The notes: generated from the letters alone by a model not told the origin. A stretch of DNA of 19,802 bases from UBA11373 sp046714175 (GCA_046714175.1 JBKKBI010000057.1:1-19802); one strand, 5' to 3'. Counted from the stretch's first letter, positions 6,577 through 14,926 are shown. Numbers and translations: made by a program.

Positions 6577-7794
6577 TTGGAGCGCATCACCGGGCTGCTC
6601 GACATGTTGGCCCGCCCCGACGAGGCGTATCCGATCGTGCACATCGCCGGCACCAATGGCAAGACCTCGACCTCGCGCATGATCGCCGCCATCATCGGAG
6701 CCCACGGGCTGTCGACCGGGCTATTCACCTCACCGCATCTCGACCGCGTCGAGCAGCGCTTCGAGCTCTCCGGTCAGGCCATGACCGGGGAGGAGTTCGC
6801 CGAGGCGATGACCCTGCTCGCCCCAGTCGTCGACATGTACGAGGAGCGGACCGGGGATCTGGTCACATACTTCGAGCTGACGACGCTGCTGGCGTTCACC
6901 TGGTTCGCCGACCGCAGTCTCGATGTCGGAGTGCTGGAGACCGGCCTCGGTGGCCGGTGGGACGCCACCAACGCCGCCACCTCGGAAGTGGCGGTGGTGA
7001 CCAACATCGCCCTGGAGCACACCGAGTATCTCGGTAACACCGTTGCCGCCATAGCCGCCGAGAAGCTGGCGATACTGGATCCCGGCGCCGATCTAGTCAC
7101 CGGCAACCTTCACCCGGACGCTCTGGCGGTCGCCGCCCTCCGCGCCGAGGAGCAAGGCGGCCGTTGGTTCCGCTACGGCGTCGAGTTCCGCCTCCTGGAG
7201 ATGGCGGCTTCGTCACACGGATGGACGTTTGATGTCTCCGGCATCCACGCCGGGTATCAGGGTCTCGACCTGCGGCTCCACGGACGGCATCAGGCCGAGA
7301 ACTTTGCCGTCGCAGTGGCCGCGGTGGAGTGCCTGTTCGACCGAGCGCTCGACGAAGCCGCGGTGCGCGAGGCGGCAGCGCGGGTCACCTCGCCCGGTCG
7401 CCTCGAGGTGCTGGCGATCGAACCCTTCCTCGTCACCGATGGAGCCCACAACCCCGCCGGGATGGAAACCCTGGTGGCGGCCCTGGAGGAGGAGTATCCC
7501 GGGGTGGCGTGGACGCTGGTATTTGGGGCGATGGCGGACAAGGACGTCGCTGCAATGCTCGTCGCCTTGCGGGGTCGCGTCGGCACCGCCCACACCGCAG
7601 CGGCCGACTCGCCGCGGGCACTCGATGCCGAGCGCGCCGCGGCGATGATCACCGAACACCTCGGGATTCCCGCCACCCCGCACCCCTCGGTGGCGGCCGC
7701 AGTCACCGCCGCCCGTGCCACCGCAACCCACGTCCTGATCACCGGCTCGCTGTACGTGGTCGGAGAAGCCAGGGCGGCTTTGGGCGTGACCTAG
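6577..7794 (+). CDS. folC: Dihydrofolate/folylpolyglutamate synthase
   Basis: This Mur-ligase-family enzyme adds glutamate to dihydropteroate and/or folates with ATP. The P-loop reads HIAGTNGKTSTSRM. Later motifs are GLGGRWDATNA, ALEHTEYLGNT, the AAEK lysine that is carbamylated in the family, and DGAHNPAGM in the C-terminal domain. The coordinates use TTG 6577, the first ordinary start codon, giving 405 residues and placing the P-loop near residue 25. Family members have it near residue 45-50, preceded by a helix and GVKPGLERI. That sequence is present here in the same frame upstream (ALAYLDAHIGRGVKPGLERI, from about 6532), back to the valS TAG at 6508-6510, without ATG, GTG or TTG. The real start is probably near 6514 (an ACG codon), giving about 426 residues. 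Identity is secure; the start is not. Confidence 0.92.
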   Translation: MERITGLLDMLARPDEAYPIVHIAGTNGKTSTSRMIAAIIGAHGLSTGLFTSPHLDRVEQRFELSGQAMTGEEFAEAMTLLAPVVDMYEERTGDLVTYFELTTLLAFTWFADRSLDVGVLETGLGGRWDATNAATSEVAVVTNIALEHTEYLGNTVAAIAAEKLAILDPGADLVTGNLHPDALAVAALRAEEQGGRWFRYGVEFRLLEMAASSHGWTFDVSGIHAGYQGLDLRLHGRHQAENFAVAVAAVECLFDRALDEAAVREAAARVTSPGRLEVLAIEPFLVTDGAHNPAGMETLVAALEEEYPGVAWTLVFGAMADKDVAAMLVALRGRVGTAHTAAADSPRALDAERAAAMITEHLGIPATPHPSVAAAVTAARATATHVLITGSLYVVGEARAALGVT

Positions 7795-7856
7795 CGCCAC
7801 CACCCGGCTGTCTGCAGTTGGCTGACCGCGCCCGATCGCGTCCGCCGTCCACCAGT

Positions 7857-7862
7857 TACCCT
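7857..7862 (+). promoter_or_regulatory. Candidate -10 element (TACCCT) for ndk
   Basis: The TANNNT hexamer ends 8 nt before the ndk ATG (7871). Transcription would start at or within a base or two of the A of ATG, so the mRNA would be leaderless. That fits the absence of an SD. A GATCGC 17 nt upstream occupies the -35 position but is not a consensus match. Confidence 0.4.
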
Positions 7863-7870
7863 CCAGCTTC

Positions 7871-8269
7871 ATGGAACACACCTTCGTCATGGTGAAGCCC
7901 GATGGGGTACGCCGCCGGCTCGTCGGCGAGGTGGTGTCCCGGCTCGAGCGCAAGGGCCTCATCTTGGAGCGGATGCGCATGCTCACCATCGACCCGGACC
8001 TCGCCGGCCGCCACTATGACGAACATCGCACCAAGCCGTTCTTTGGCGAACTGGTGGCCTTCATCACCAGCGGGCCGGTGGTGGCGATGGAGTGGTCCGG
8101 GCCCAAGTCTGTGGCGATCGTGCGCACGCTGATGGGGCCGACCGACCCCGCCGCCGCCCCCCCGGGAACCCTGCGCGGCGACTTCGGCACCGTGATCACC
8201 GAAAACATCGTCCACGGCTCGGATTCGCCCGAAAGCGCCGCCCGGGAGTTGGCGCTCTTCTTCGGCTAG
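7871..8269 (+). CDS. ndk: Nucleoside diphosphate kinase
   Basis: 132 residues, slightly below the usual 135-145. It transfers the gamma phosphate from ATP to other NDPs through a phosphohistidine, balancing NTP and dNTP pools. The start MEHTFVMVKPDGV, the segment GPVVAMEWSGPKSV, RTLMGPTDP and the active-site NIVHGSDS with His115 are all present. The gene follows folC after a 76-nt gap holding a candidate -10, and its ATG has no SD, so it is probably expressed from its own leaderless transcript. The same folC-ndk-mreB order is found, from memory, in Streptomyces. Stop codon is TAG. Confidence 0.96.
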   Translation: MEHTFVMVKPDGVRRRLVGEVVSRLERKGLILERMRMLTIDPDLAGRHYDEHRTKPFFGELVAFITSGPVVAMEWSGPKSVAIVRTLMGPTDPAAAPPGTLRGDFGTVITENIVHGSDSPESAARELALFFG

Positions 8270-8359
8270 GAGCGTCGTCAGTTGAGTTTTCCGGGGGTCC
8301 GGCCTTCGGTCTCCGGCCTCCCGTTCCGGCCCTTCCCCCAAATAGCCATTTCGCGGGGT

Positions 8360-8365
8360 TACACT
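8360..8365 (+). promoter_or_regulatory. Candidate -10 element (TACACT) for the mre operon
   Basis: It lies in the 125-nt gap between ndk and mreB, 29 nt before the proposed TTG start at 8395, giving a predicted leader of about 20-25 nt. The hexamer equals the one ahead of the MoxR gene. No clear -35 is seen, and I see nothing else in this GC-rich gap that I can support. Confidence 0.3.
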
Positions 8366-8394
8366 CACCCCCTACCCCACCGGGATTCAAACTT

Positions 8395-9429
8395 TTGGTC
8401 ACCAATCTGGCGTCGCTGGCTACCCGCGACATGGCAATCGACCTCGGCACCGCCAACACACTGGTGTATGTGCGCGGGCAGGGGATCGTGCTCAATGAGC
8501 CCTCGGTGGTGGCCATCAATACCCGGGACAACCGCGCCCTGGCGGTGGGCCTGGAAGCCAAGCGGATGATCGGCCGCACGCCTTCCCATATTCAGGCAAT
8601 CCGACCGCTGCGCGACGGGGTGATCGCAGACTTCGACATCACCGAAAAGATGTTGCGCTACTTCATCAAGAAGGTGCAACCGCGTCGTTGGGCCCGTCCC
8701 CGAATCATCATCTGCGTTCCCTCCGGAATCACCGGGGTGGAGCGCCGCGCCGTCGAGGAGGCCGCGTATCACGCCGGCGCCCGCCGGGCGTACACGATCG
8801 AAGAGCCCATGGCGGCTGCGATCGGAGTCAACCTGCCGATCCACGAGCCCACCGGGTCGGTGATCGTCGACATCGGCGGTGGCACCACCGAAGTCGCAGT
8901 GATCTCGATGGGCGGAATCGTGGTCTCCCGGAGCGCCCGCATCGCCGGCGACGAATTGGACGAAGCGATCGTGAACTGGGTGAAGAAGGAGTACAACCTC
9001 CTCCTCGGTGATCGCACCGCCGAACAACTCAAGATGGCGATCGGTTCTGCATGGCCGTTCAGCGATGAACCCAATGCCGAGATCCGGGGTCGCGACCTGA
9101 TCACGGGTCTTCCCAAGACCGTCGTCATCACCGCCGCCGAGGTGCGTGAGGCGATCGAGGAGCCGGTGGCGGGGATCGTGGACGCGATCAAGTACTGCCT
9201 GGACAAGACGCCCCCGGAGCTCTCTTCCGACGTGATGGAGCGCGGCATCGTGATCACCGGCGGCGGTGCGCTGCTCCGCGGCCTCGATGTGCGGATCGCC
9301 AACGAGACCGGTACCCCCGTCGTCACCGCCGAGAACCCCCTCCACTCTGTGGTTCTCGGTTCCGGTGCTTGCCTGGAGGACTTCGACGCCCTTCAGGAGG
9401 TGCTGACGACGACGGCGGGGAACCTCTGA
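8395..9429 (+). CDS. mreB: Rod-shape-determining actin-like protein MreB
   Basis: 344 residues from TTG 8395. MreB forms membrane-bound filaments that position the lateral wall synthesis machinery. The actin-fold nucleotide site is intact: phosphate loop 1 IDLGTANTLVY (15-25), phosphate loop 2 DIGGGTTEVAV (from Asp159) and the adenosine motif GGGA (289-292). The frame is open far upstream through ndk, so the start needs a choice. TTG 8395 gives a 12-residue leader (MVTNLASLATRD) before MAIDLGTAN and the usual family length. ATG 8431 would start at MAIDLG and remove the membrane-contacting N-terminus. Neither has a good SD. First gene of the mreBCD-PBP2-rodA cluster; mreC follows after 13 nt. 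Confidence 0.95.
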   Translation: MVTNLASLATRDMAIDLGTANTLVYVRGQGIVLNEPSVVAINTRDNRALAVGLEAKRMIGRTPSHIQAIRPLRDGVIADFDITEKMLRYFIKKVQPRRWARPRIIICVPSGITGVERRAVEEAAYHAGARRAYTIEEPMAAAIGVNLPIHEPTGSVIVDIGGGTTEVAVISMGGIVVSRSARIAGDELDEAIVNWVKKEYNLLLGDRTAEQLKMAIGSAWPFSDEPNAEIRGRDLITGLPKTVVITAAEVREAIEEPVAGIVDAIKYCLDKTPPELSSDVMERGIVITGGGALLRGLDVRIANETGTPVVTAENPLHSVVLGSGACLEDFDALQEVLTTTAGNL

Positions 9430-9442
9430 ACCCGAGCCGCTG

Positions 9443-10426
9443 ATGTGGCGGCCCAGCGGTGTCGACCGTCCCACCGGGATCTTCATCGGGCTGATCACGA
9501 TCTCGCTCGTCCTCGTCACCCTGGATCTGCGCGCCCAGGGGGCGGGAATCGGCTCGACGCTACGCGACGGGACTCAAGCCCTCTTTACTCCTGTCCAGGA
9601 GGCCTTCGTCGCTGTCGGCCGTCCCATCGCCGACTTCCTCGACGCCGCCAGCGACCTCTTCAGCCTGCGTGAGGACAATCGGCGCCTCCGGGAGCAGATC
9701 GCTTCTCTCGAGGCGGAGGTGCGCGAGACCGAGAGCATCCGGATTCGGATCCGGGAGTTGGAGGCCCTGTTGGGGGTGAGCGCCCCGGAAGGGGTTGACA
9801 CCATTTCAGCCCGAGTGCTCGCTATTGGCGTCTCCGAGTTCGACCACCTGCGCGTGATCGACAAGGGTAGCAACGACGGAGTCGGGCTCGACATGCCCGT
9901 CGTGGATGAGGGCGGTCTGGTGGGCCGGGTGGTCGCCGTCACCGGTGAGGTCGCCCGCGTGTTGCTCATCACTGACCCGACCATGGTGATCGCAGTGCGG
10001 GTGGAGCGGACCGGGGAGACCGGCGTGCTGCGAGGACGGGGGAGCGGGGCCATGGCGCTGGAGATGTTCAACACCGATGCCGCAGTGGTGGTCGGGGACC
10101 TCCTCGTCACCGCCGACGGTCGATTCCCGGCGGGAATCCCGGTGGCGGTGGTGAGCGAGGCAGCCCGTTCCGAGGTCGGGTTTGCACTGCGGACCTCGGC
10201 CGAGCCGGCGGCGGCGATCACTCGCATCGACTTCGTCAAGATCCTCGTTTTCACCCGCGACGACGCCGTGGTGGAGGGCTTCGAGGGCGGGAGCCGGCTT
10301 CCCACCGCGGTGCCGCTGGATCCCGCCGGCCCCACAGAGGGCGAGACCGAAGTGGCGCCGACGACGACCACGACGACGACCACCACGCTCCCGGGAAGCA
10401 CCACCGTTCCGGGGATCGAACCGTGA
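9443..10426 (+). CDS. mreC: Rod-shape-determining protein MreC
   Basis: 327 residues. MreC is a bitopic membrane protein whose extracytoplasmic part binds PBP2 and activates the elongasome. One membrane helix lies at about 12-28 after a short cytoplasmic N-terminus. A coiled coil follows at about 73-111 (FSLREDNRRLREQIASLEAE), then the two-part beta domain with the ERTGETGVLRGRGSG stretch. The C-terminus adds a low-complexity tail of about 40 residues with nine consecutive threonines (307-315), ending PGSTTVPGIEP. The tail is not part of the conserved fold and should lie outside the membrane. The TGA stop overlaps the mreD GTG by 4 nt. Confidence 0.94.
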   Translation: MWRPSGVDRPTGIFIGLITISLVLVTLDLRAQGAGIGSTLRDGTQALFTPVQEAFVAVGRPIADFLDAASDLFSLREDNRRLREQIASLEAEVRETESIRIRIRELEALLGVSAPEGVDTISARVLAIGVSEFDHLRVIDKGSNDGVGLDMPVVDEGGLVGRVVAVTGEVARVLLITDPTMVIAVRVERTGETGVLRGRGSGAMALEMFNTDAAVVVGDLLVTADGRFPAGIPVAVVSEAARSEVGFALRTSAEPAAAITRIDFVKILVFTRDDAVVEGFEGGSRLPTAVPLDPAGPTEGETEVAPTTTTTTTTTLPGSTTVPGIEP

Positions 10427-10935
10427 AGCTGCGCCACGCCGCGGCCACGGTCGCGGTGGTGGTGATTGCCGTCGCGCTGCAGACGACACTCTTCAGCCGC
10501 TTCCGCCTATTCGACACCGCACCGGCGCTGGTGCTGCTGGTGGTGCTTGCATTCGCCCGTTATCTACCCGCTGAGTACTCGTTGCTCACCGGGTTCGGGG
10601 CCGGACTGTTTCAAGATCTTCTCGCCGAAACCCCGCTTGGCTTGTGGGCGCTGGTGCTCACTTCGGTGGCGTTCGTGGTGTTGCGCTTCCGCGACCGCAT
10701 CGAGGACGAGTTCGGATACCTCGCTCCGTTCGTTCTGGCGGTGACGCTGGGGGGTCTCGCACTGTTCGCGGTCCTCGGTACGATCTTTGGAGAGAAGACT
10801 CTCGCCGATGCAGGGATCATCAAGAAGATCGCTCTCCCCGCCATCTACAACGTTGCGCTCACCCCCCTCATCCTGCGGGTGGTGCCGCTGACCCTCGGGG
10901 TCAGCCGGTACCGCGACGCCGCGTTCCGGCTGTGA
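10423..10935 (+). CDS. mreD: Rod-shape-determining membrane protein MreD
   Basis: 170 residues, very hydrophobic, with about five predicted membrane helices; the usual MreD size is 160-175. MreD links MreB and MreC at the membrane. The best family-like segment is GFGAGLFQDLLAETPLGLWAL, where an acidic or polar residue sits inside a helix-flanking loop. Identification rests on this, the length and its place between mreC and PBP2. GTG 10423 overlaps the mreC stop (GTGA) and its own TGA overlaps the PBP2 GTG in the same way, so translation is coupled on both sides. Confidence 0.9.
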   Translation: MKLRHAAATVAVVVIAVALQTTLFSRFRLFDTAPALVLLVVLAFARYLPAEYSLLTGFGAGLFQDLLAETPLGLWALVLTSVAFVVLRFRDRIEDEFGYLAPFVLAVTLGGLALFAVLGTIFGEKTLADAGIIKKIALPAIYNVALTPLILRVVPLTLGVSRYRDAAFRL

Positions 10936-12890
10936 GGATCGGCTGGCGCCTGGCGGCGATCGGGGGGATGGTGGCCCTCATGTTCTCGTTGCTCCTATTG
11001 CGCTTGTGGGTTCTGCAGGTGACCGACATCGCAGTCGCCCTGGAGACCGTGGAGAGCCAGCAGGTGCGATCGGTGGTGGTCGAGGCGCCGCGCGGCGACA
11101 TCTTCGACCGCGATGGCAAAGAGATCATGGCTGGGACCGTCGCCTCGCTGCGGGTGGTCGTCGACCGCAAGCTGATTTCGCTCGATCAGGAGGAGGGTCT
11201 CATCCAGAACCTGTCCGCATTGCTCGGCCTCCCCGCGGCCGACATTCGCACCGAGTTCACCGCGCGCGGCTCGGGAGCCCGCTTTCCCCTCGGCGAGGAG
11301 ATCAGCCAGTCGACCGGGGTCTTCGTACTGGAGAACAACGAGCGTTTCCCCGGGGTGACGGTGGAACTGATCCCGGTACGGGTCTATCCGCTGGGCGAGA
11401 CCGCCGCCCACGTGGTGGGTTACATCGGCGCTCCCGGTGAGGAGGATCTGAACCGGCCATACATCTCCCTGGCCGATCGGGTCGGCAAGTTCGGAGTGGA
11501 GCGTCATTACGACCGTCTCCTGCGAGGCACTCCGGGAGCCATTACGTACCGGGTCAATGCCGCCGGCGCCATTCTCGGTGTGCTCGAGGAGATCCCACCC
11601 CAGCCCGGGGGAAGCCTCGTGACCACCATCGATCTGGACGTGCAGCGATTCGTAGAGACCACGCTGGCCAACGCCATCGCCCTGGCCCGCCAGGACGGCG
11701 AAGACGACGTCCTCCGCGCCTCGGCGGTGGTGCTGGATCCCAGCGACGGCGCGGTGATCGCCATGGCATCCGTCCCTTCATTCGATCCCGCCGTGTTTTC
11801 GGACGGCCGCCTCACCGACACCCAGTGGCTAGAGCTTTCGGAGAGGGCGGCCTTCAACAACTTCGCCATCCAGGGTCTGTACCCGCCGGGGTCATCTTTC
11901 AAGACGATCGTGTACGCCCTGGCCCTGGAACAGGGCATCGTCCCGGCCCTGGAGGAGGCCTACGCCGATCTGAATCGCTCCGTCGACCCGACGGCGTTCT
12001 TCTGCGACGGCCAGCTGCTTTTCCCCAGCACCCCGCCGCTCAATGACTGGAAGCCCGAGGGCCACGGCTCGGTGGATCTGTCGGCGTCGCTGCGCCAATC
12101 GTGCAACCTGTACTACTGGTCGATCGCCCTGGAGATCTGGCTCAACCGGGGCGTGCAGTGGCCCGAGGACCTTCTCCAGCAATGGGCCTCGGACCTGGGA
12201 CTGGGGTCGCGCACCGGGATCGACCTGCCCTTCGAGCAGGCGGGACTCGTTCCTGACCGCGAGTGGTTCCAGTTTCACCAGCAGGCCCAGGACGGGGTGG
12301 TGCGGGCCGAGGGGGGATGGGCCGGAGGCGACGTGATGAACATCGCCACCGGCCAGGGGGCGCTGACGGTGACACCGCTGCAGATGGCGGTCGCCTATGG
12401 CGCGCTGGTCAACGGGGGCACCGTGTGGCAGCCGCGAGTGGCCTCGTCGGTGCGCGACTCGGAGAACAACATCATCTTCATCAACCCGCCGAGCACGCTG
12501 CGGAAGCTGGAGTTGCGCCCCGAGACGATCGAGCAATTGCGCCGCGACCTCAACGGCGTCGTCAACAGCCCTAGCGGCACCGCCCGTCTCGCCTTTGCCG
12601 GTTTCTGCGACGACGAGCCCGATGCCGAGTGCGCGGCCCTACAAGAGGTCGGGGGCAAGACCGGAACGGCAGAGATCGCTCAGGCGCTCACCGAGGACGA
12701 CGTTGCGATTTCCACCGCCTGGTTCGTGGGCGCCGCCCCACTGAGCAATCCGCAGTGGGTGGTGGCGGTGGTCGTCGACCAGGGTGGCTCCGGCGGGCGC
12801 ATCGCCGCCCCCACGGCGCGGCGCATCTTCCAGTTCCTCATGGGTGAGGATCCGGACCCGCTGCGCCCCGGAGCGGACACCGAACGATGA
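10932..12890 (+). CDS. mrdA: Penicillin-binding protein 2, elongation-specific transpeptidase
   Basis: 652 residues. This class B PBP cross-links peptidoglycan together with the RodA glycosyltransferase. A membrane anchor lies at about residues 9-30, then the pedestal domain (APRGDIFDRDG; HVVGYIGAPGEEDLNR). The transpeptidase motifs are SSFK with active Ser321, SCN at 390-392 and KTG at 576-578. GTG 10932 is chosen because it overlaps the mreD stop (GTGA) and leaves a short basic segment before the helix; the frame is open further upstream, but inside mreD. A Cys-containing insert (FCDDEPDAEC) precedes the KTG strand and could form an extracytoplasmic disulfide. Stop overlaps the rodA ATG. 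Synteny and family support the elongasome PBP2 rather than a division PBP. Confidence 0.94.
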   Translation: MRIGWRLAAIGGMVALMFSLLLLRLWVLQVTDIAVALETVESQQVRSVVVEAPRGDIFDRDGKEIMAGTVASLRVVVDRKLISLDQEEGLIQNLSALLGLPAADIRTEFTARGSGARFPLGEEISQSTGVFVLENNERFPGVTVELIPVRVYPLGETAAHVVGYIGAPGEEDLNRPYISLADRVGKFGVERHYDRLLRGTPGAITYRVNAAGAILGVLEEIPPQPGGSLVTTIDLDVQRFVETTLANAIALARQDGEDDVLRASAVVLDPSDGAVIAMASVPSFDPAVFSDGRLTDTQWLELSERAAFNNFAIQGLYPPGSSFKTIVYALALEQGIVPALEEAYADLNRSVDPTAFFCDGQLLFPSTPPLNDWKPEGHGSVDLSASLRQSCNLYYWSIALEIWLNRGVQWPEDLLQQWASDLGLGSRTGIDLPFEQAGLVPDREWFQFHQQAQDGVVRAEGGWAGGDVMNIATGQGALTVTPLQMAVAYGALVNGGTVWQPRVASSVRDSENNIIFINPPSTLRKLELRPETIEQLRRDLNGVVNSPSGTARLAFAGFCDDEPDAECAALQEVGGKTGTAEIAQALTEDDVAISTAWFVGAAPLSNPQWVVAVVVDQGGSGGRIAAPTARRIFQFLMGEDPDPLRPGADTER

Positions 12891-14041
12891 CTGTCTCCGG
12901 AGTCGATCTCCGCCGCCGTACCCAGATCAAGCCCGACCTGATGCTCATCATCATGGTGGCGTCGCTCAGCGCCTTGGGCCTGTTGATGATCTTTTCGGCC
13001 ACGGCGCCGAGACTGCAGGCTGCCGGACTGGGCCGCTCGTCGCAGATGGTTCGCCAGGGCATCTTCGTGCTGCTCGGGATCGTCGTCTTCATCGCCGCCT
13101 CGGCGATCTCTGATCGCACCTGGCAGTCGCTCGCCCCTCTGGTCTATGCGATCGCGTTGATCCTGCTCCTGGCCGTGCTCAGCCCGGTGGGCGCAATTCG
13201 CCAGGGCGCGCAGCGGTGGATCTCTCTCGGCATCATCGACCTACAGCCCTCCGAGGTGGCCAAGCCGGCAGTGGTGATGGCGCTTGCGGTGCTACTGGCG
13301 CCATTGCAGGAGAACGGGGTCCGCTGGCTACGGATGGGCAAGGCGATCGCCATCGCGGCGGTTCCGGCAGCGCTGGTCTTCGTCCAGCCCGATCTGGGCA
13401 CGGCGCTGGTGTTCGGATTCGTTACCGTCGTGATGCTCTTCGTGGCCGGCACTTCGTTCCGCCAGATCGCGGTGCTGATCGTCGGCGCGGTGATGCTGCT
13501 CGTAGCCGCACTGGAACTCGGGGTGTTGCACGAATACCAGGTCAACCGTCTGGTGGGATTTCTCAACACCGACGAGCACGCGCTGTCGCTCAACTACAAC
13601 CAAAACCAGAGCCAGGTGGCGATCGGCAACGGCGGCCTCTTCGGCCAGGGGCTGTTCGAGGGCTCACAGACCAACCTCGCCTTCGTCCCCTCACAGTCCA
13701 CCGACTTCATCTTCACCGCCATCGGAGAGCAGCTCGGCTTCGTCGGCGCCACGCTCGTGTTGGCGTTATTCGCGCTGATGATCTGGCGCATGCTCCTGGT
13801 GGCCAATATGGCGCGGGACCGCTTCGCCCAGCTGACCGCGGCCGGGATCGCCGCGATGCTGGCGTTCCACGTGTTCGTCAACGTTGGCATGACTGTGGGC
13901 CTCCTACCCGTCACGGGGATCCCGCTCCCGTTCGTGTCCTTTGGCGGTTCGTTCTACCTCTCGATGATGCTGGCAGTGGGCGTGGTGAACTCGATCTGGA
14001 TGCGGCGTATCCGCCCCGGACAGCGTCCCTTCAACGGCTGA
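12887..14041 (+). CDS. rodA: RodA, SEDS-family peptidoglycan glycosyltransferase
   Basis: 384 residues with about ten membrane helices. RodA polymerises lipid II into glycan strands with PBP2. Signature segments are GAQRWISLGIIDLQPSEVAKP (near 107-127) and VQPDLGTALV. Asp273 in SQSTDFIFTAIGEQLGF corresponds to the essential SEDS Asp. PVTGIPLPFVSFGGS lies near the C-terminus. ATG 12887 overlaps the PBP2 TGA (ATGA). FtsW and SpoVE share the fold; the mre-PBP2 neighbourhood and the short N-terminus favour RodA. Last gene of the cluster; a 43-nt gap with a candidate promoter precedes tdk. Confidence 0.94.
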   Translation: MTVSGVDLRRRTQIKPDLMLIIMVASLSALGLLMIFSATAPRLQAAGLGRSSQMVRQGIFVLLGIVVFIAASAISDRTWQSLAPLVYAIALILLLAVLSPVGAIRQGAQRWISLGIIDLQPSEVAKPAVVMALAVLLAPLQENGVRWLRMGKAIAIAAVPAALVFVQPDLGTALVFGFVTVVMLFVAGTSFRQIAVLIVGAVMLLVAALELGVLHEYQVNRLVGFLNTDEHALSLNYNQNQSQVAIGNGGLFGQGLFEGSQTNLAFVPSQSTDFIFTAIGEQLGFVGATLVLALFALMIWRMLLVANMARDRFAQLTAAGIAAMLAFHVFVNVGMTVGLLPVTGIPLPFVSFGGSFYLSMMLAVGVVNSIWMRRIRPGQRPFNG

Positions 14042-14070
14042 GGCAGATCGGCGGGCGATTGCCGGCGGGC

Positions 14071-14076
14071 TACCCT
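14071..14076 (+). promoter_or_regulatory. Candidate -10 element (TACCCT) for tdk
   Basis: Same hexamer and same 8-nt distance to the ATG (14085) as at ndk. The predicted transcript would start at or beside the ATG, and no SD is present. A -35 box is not recognisable. Confidence 0.4.
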
Positions 14077-14084
14077 CACCGTCC

Positions 14085-14675
14085 ATGGATCGCCGCGACG
14101 ACCAGGGCTGGGTGGAGGTCATCTGCGGCCCGATGTTCTCCGGCAAGAGCGAAGAACTGATCCGGCGCATCACTCGCTACACCATCGCCCGAATCCCCAC
14201 CCAGACGTTCAAGCCTGCGATCGACGTCCGTTACGCCACCAACGAGGTGGTGTCGCACTCCGCACTCTCCACCGCCGCCGAGCCAGTGGCCGACAGCTCC
14301 GAGCTGCTCGCTCGGGTGAAGCCAGCGACCGTGGTGGTGGGGATCGACGAGGCTCAGTTCTTCGACTCGGGGCTGGTCGAGGTGGTTTCCCGTCTGGCGG
14401 CAGCGGGCAAGAAGGTGATCGTCGCCGGACTCGACCTCGACTACCTGGGCCGGCCCTTCGGAGCCGTCCCGGCGTTGATGGTTCGGGCTGAATATGTCAC
14501 CAAGAGTCTGGCGGTGTGTCATCGCTGTGGCGGGGAGGGCATGTTCACCCAGCGGGTGATTCAGTCGGACGAACTGGTCGTGCTCGGCGCCACCGACGCC
14601 TACGAGGCTCGGTGCCGGCGCTGTTATGACCCAGGAGAGGGCCAGCAGGCCCGTCTCGACATCGAATCCGCCTGA
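14085..14675 (+). CDS. tdk: Thymidine kinase (type II)
   Basis: 196 residues, the normal size. It phosphorylates thymidine to dTMP with ATP in the salvage pathway. The P-loop is GPMFSGKS (15-22) and the Walker B/catalytic segment is GIDEAQFF with Glu89 as the likely catalytic base. GLDLDYLGRPFG is typical, and the lasso is held by a zinc site formed by Cys145, Cys148, Cys177 and Cys180. The gene sits between rodA and RNase E/G. It appears to be transcribed separately as a leaderless mRNA. The C-terminus is a short polar tail. Confidence 0.96.
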   Translation: MDRRDDQGWVEVICGPMFSGKSEELIRRITRYTIARIPTQTFKPAIDVRYATNEVVSHSALSTAAEPVADSSELLARVKPATVVVGIDEAQFFDSGLVEVVSRLAAAGKKVIVAGLDLDYLGRPFGAVPALMVRAEYVTKSLAVCHRCGGEGMFTQRVIQSDELVVLGATDAYEARCRRCYDPGEGQQARLDIESA

Positions 14676-14926
14676 TCCCGGCGGGGGGGGTGCTCGGAAC
14701 CGGGTCCGACAGCGGCTACCATCTTGACCCGGCGGGCAGTTCCCGGCGGTTCCACTGCCTCCTTCCCGCCCCAACCGGAGTCCTGCAGTGCCCATCAGCC
14801 CCATCGAGATCCAGGTCGCGACGCCTCCTTCGCGTTCGGCCGCTCCGGGGAAGGGCGTGCGGTGGCTCCGGTCGCCATTCCAATTCGAGAGTCGGCCGCA
14901 CGCGCGGCCGCCGAAGGGATTTCCCC
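14676..14926 (+). promoter_or_regulatory. Long structured leader of the RNase E/G gene, with candidate promoter
   Basis: A candidate -10 (TACCAT) is at 14717-14722, leaving a 5' UTR of nearly 200 nt, far longer than for other genes here. Two hairpins are visible: 14735-14740 with 14754-14759 (ggcagt/actgcc, 13-nt loop), and 14893-14899 with 14904-14910 (cggccgc/gcggccg, 4-nt loop ACGC). The second stops 2 nt before the SD GAAGGGA (14913-14919). A GTG ORF with GGAG 7 nt upstream opens at 14788. E. coli RNase E autoregulates through its own 5' UTR; a similar role here is inference. Confidence 0.4.
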
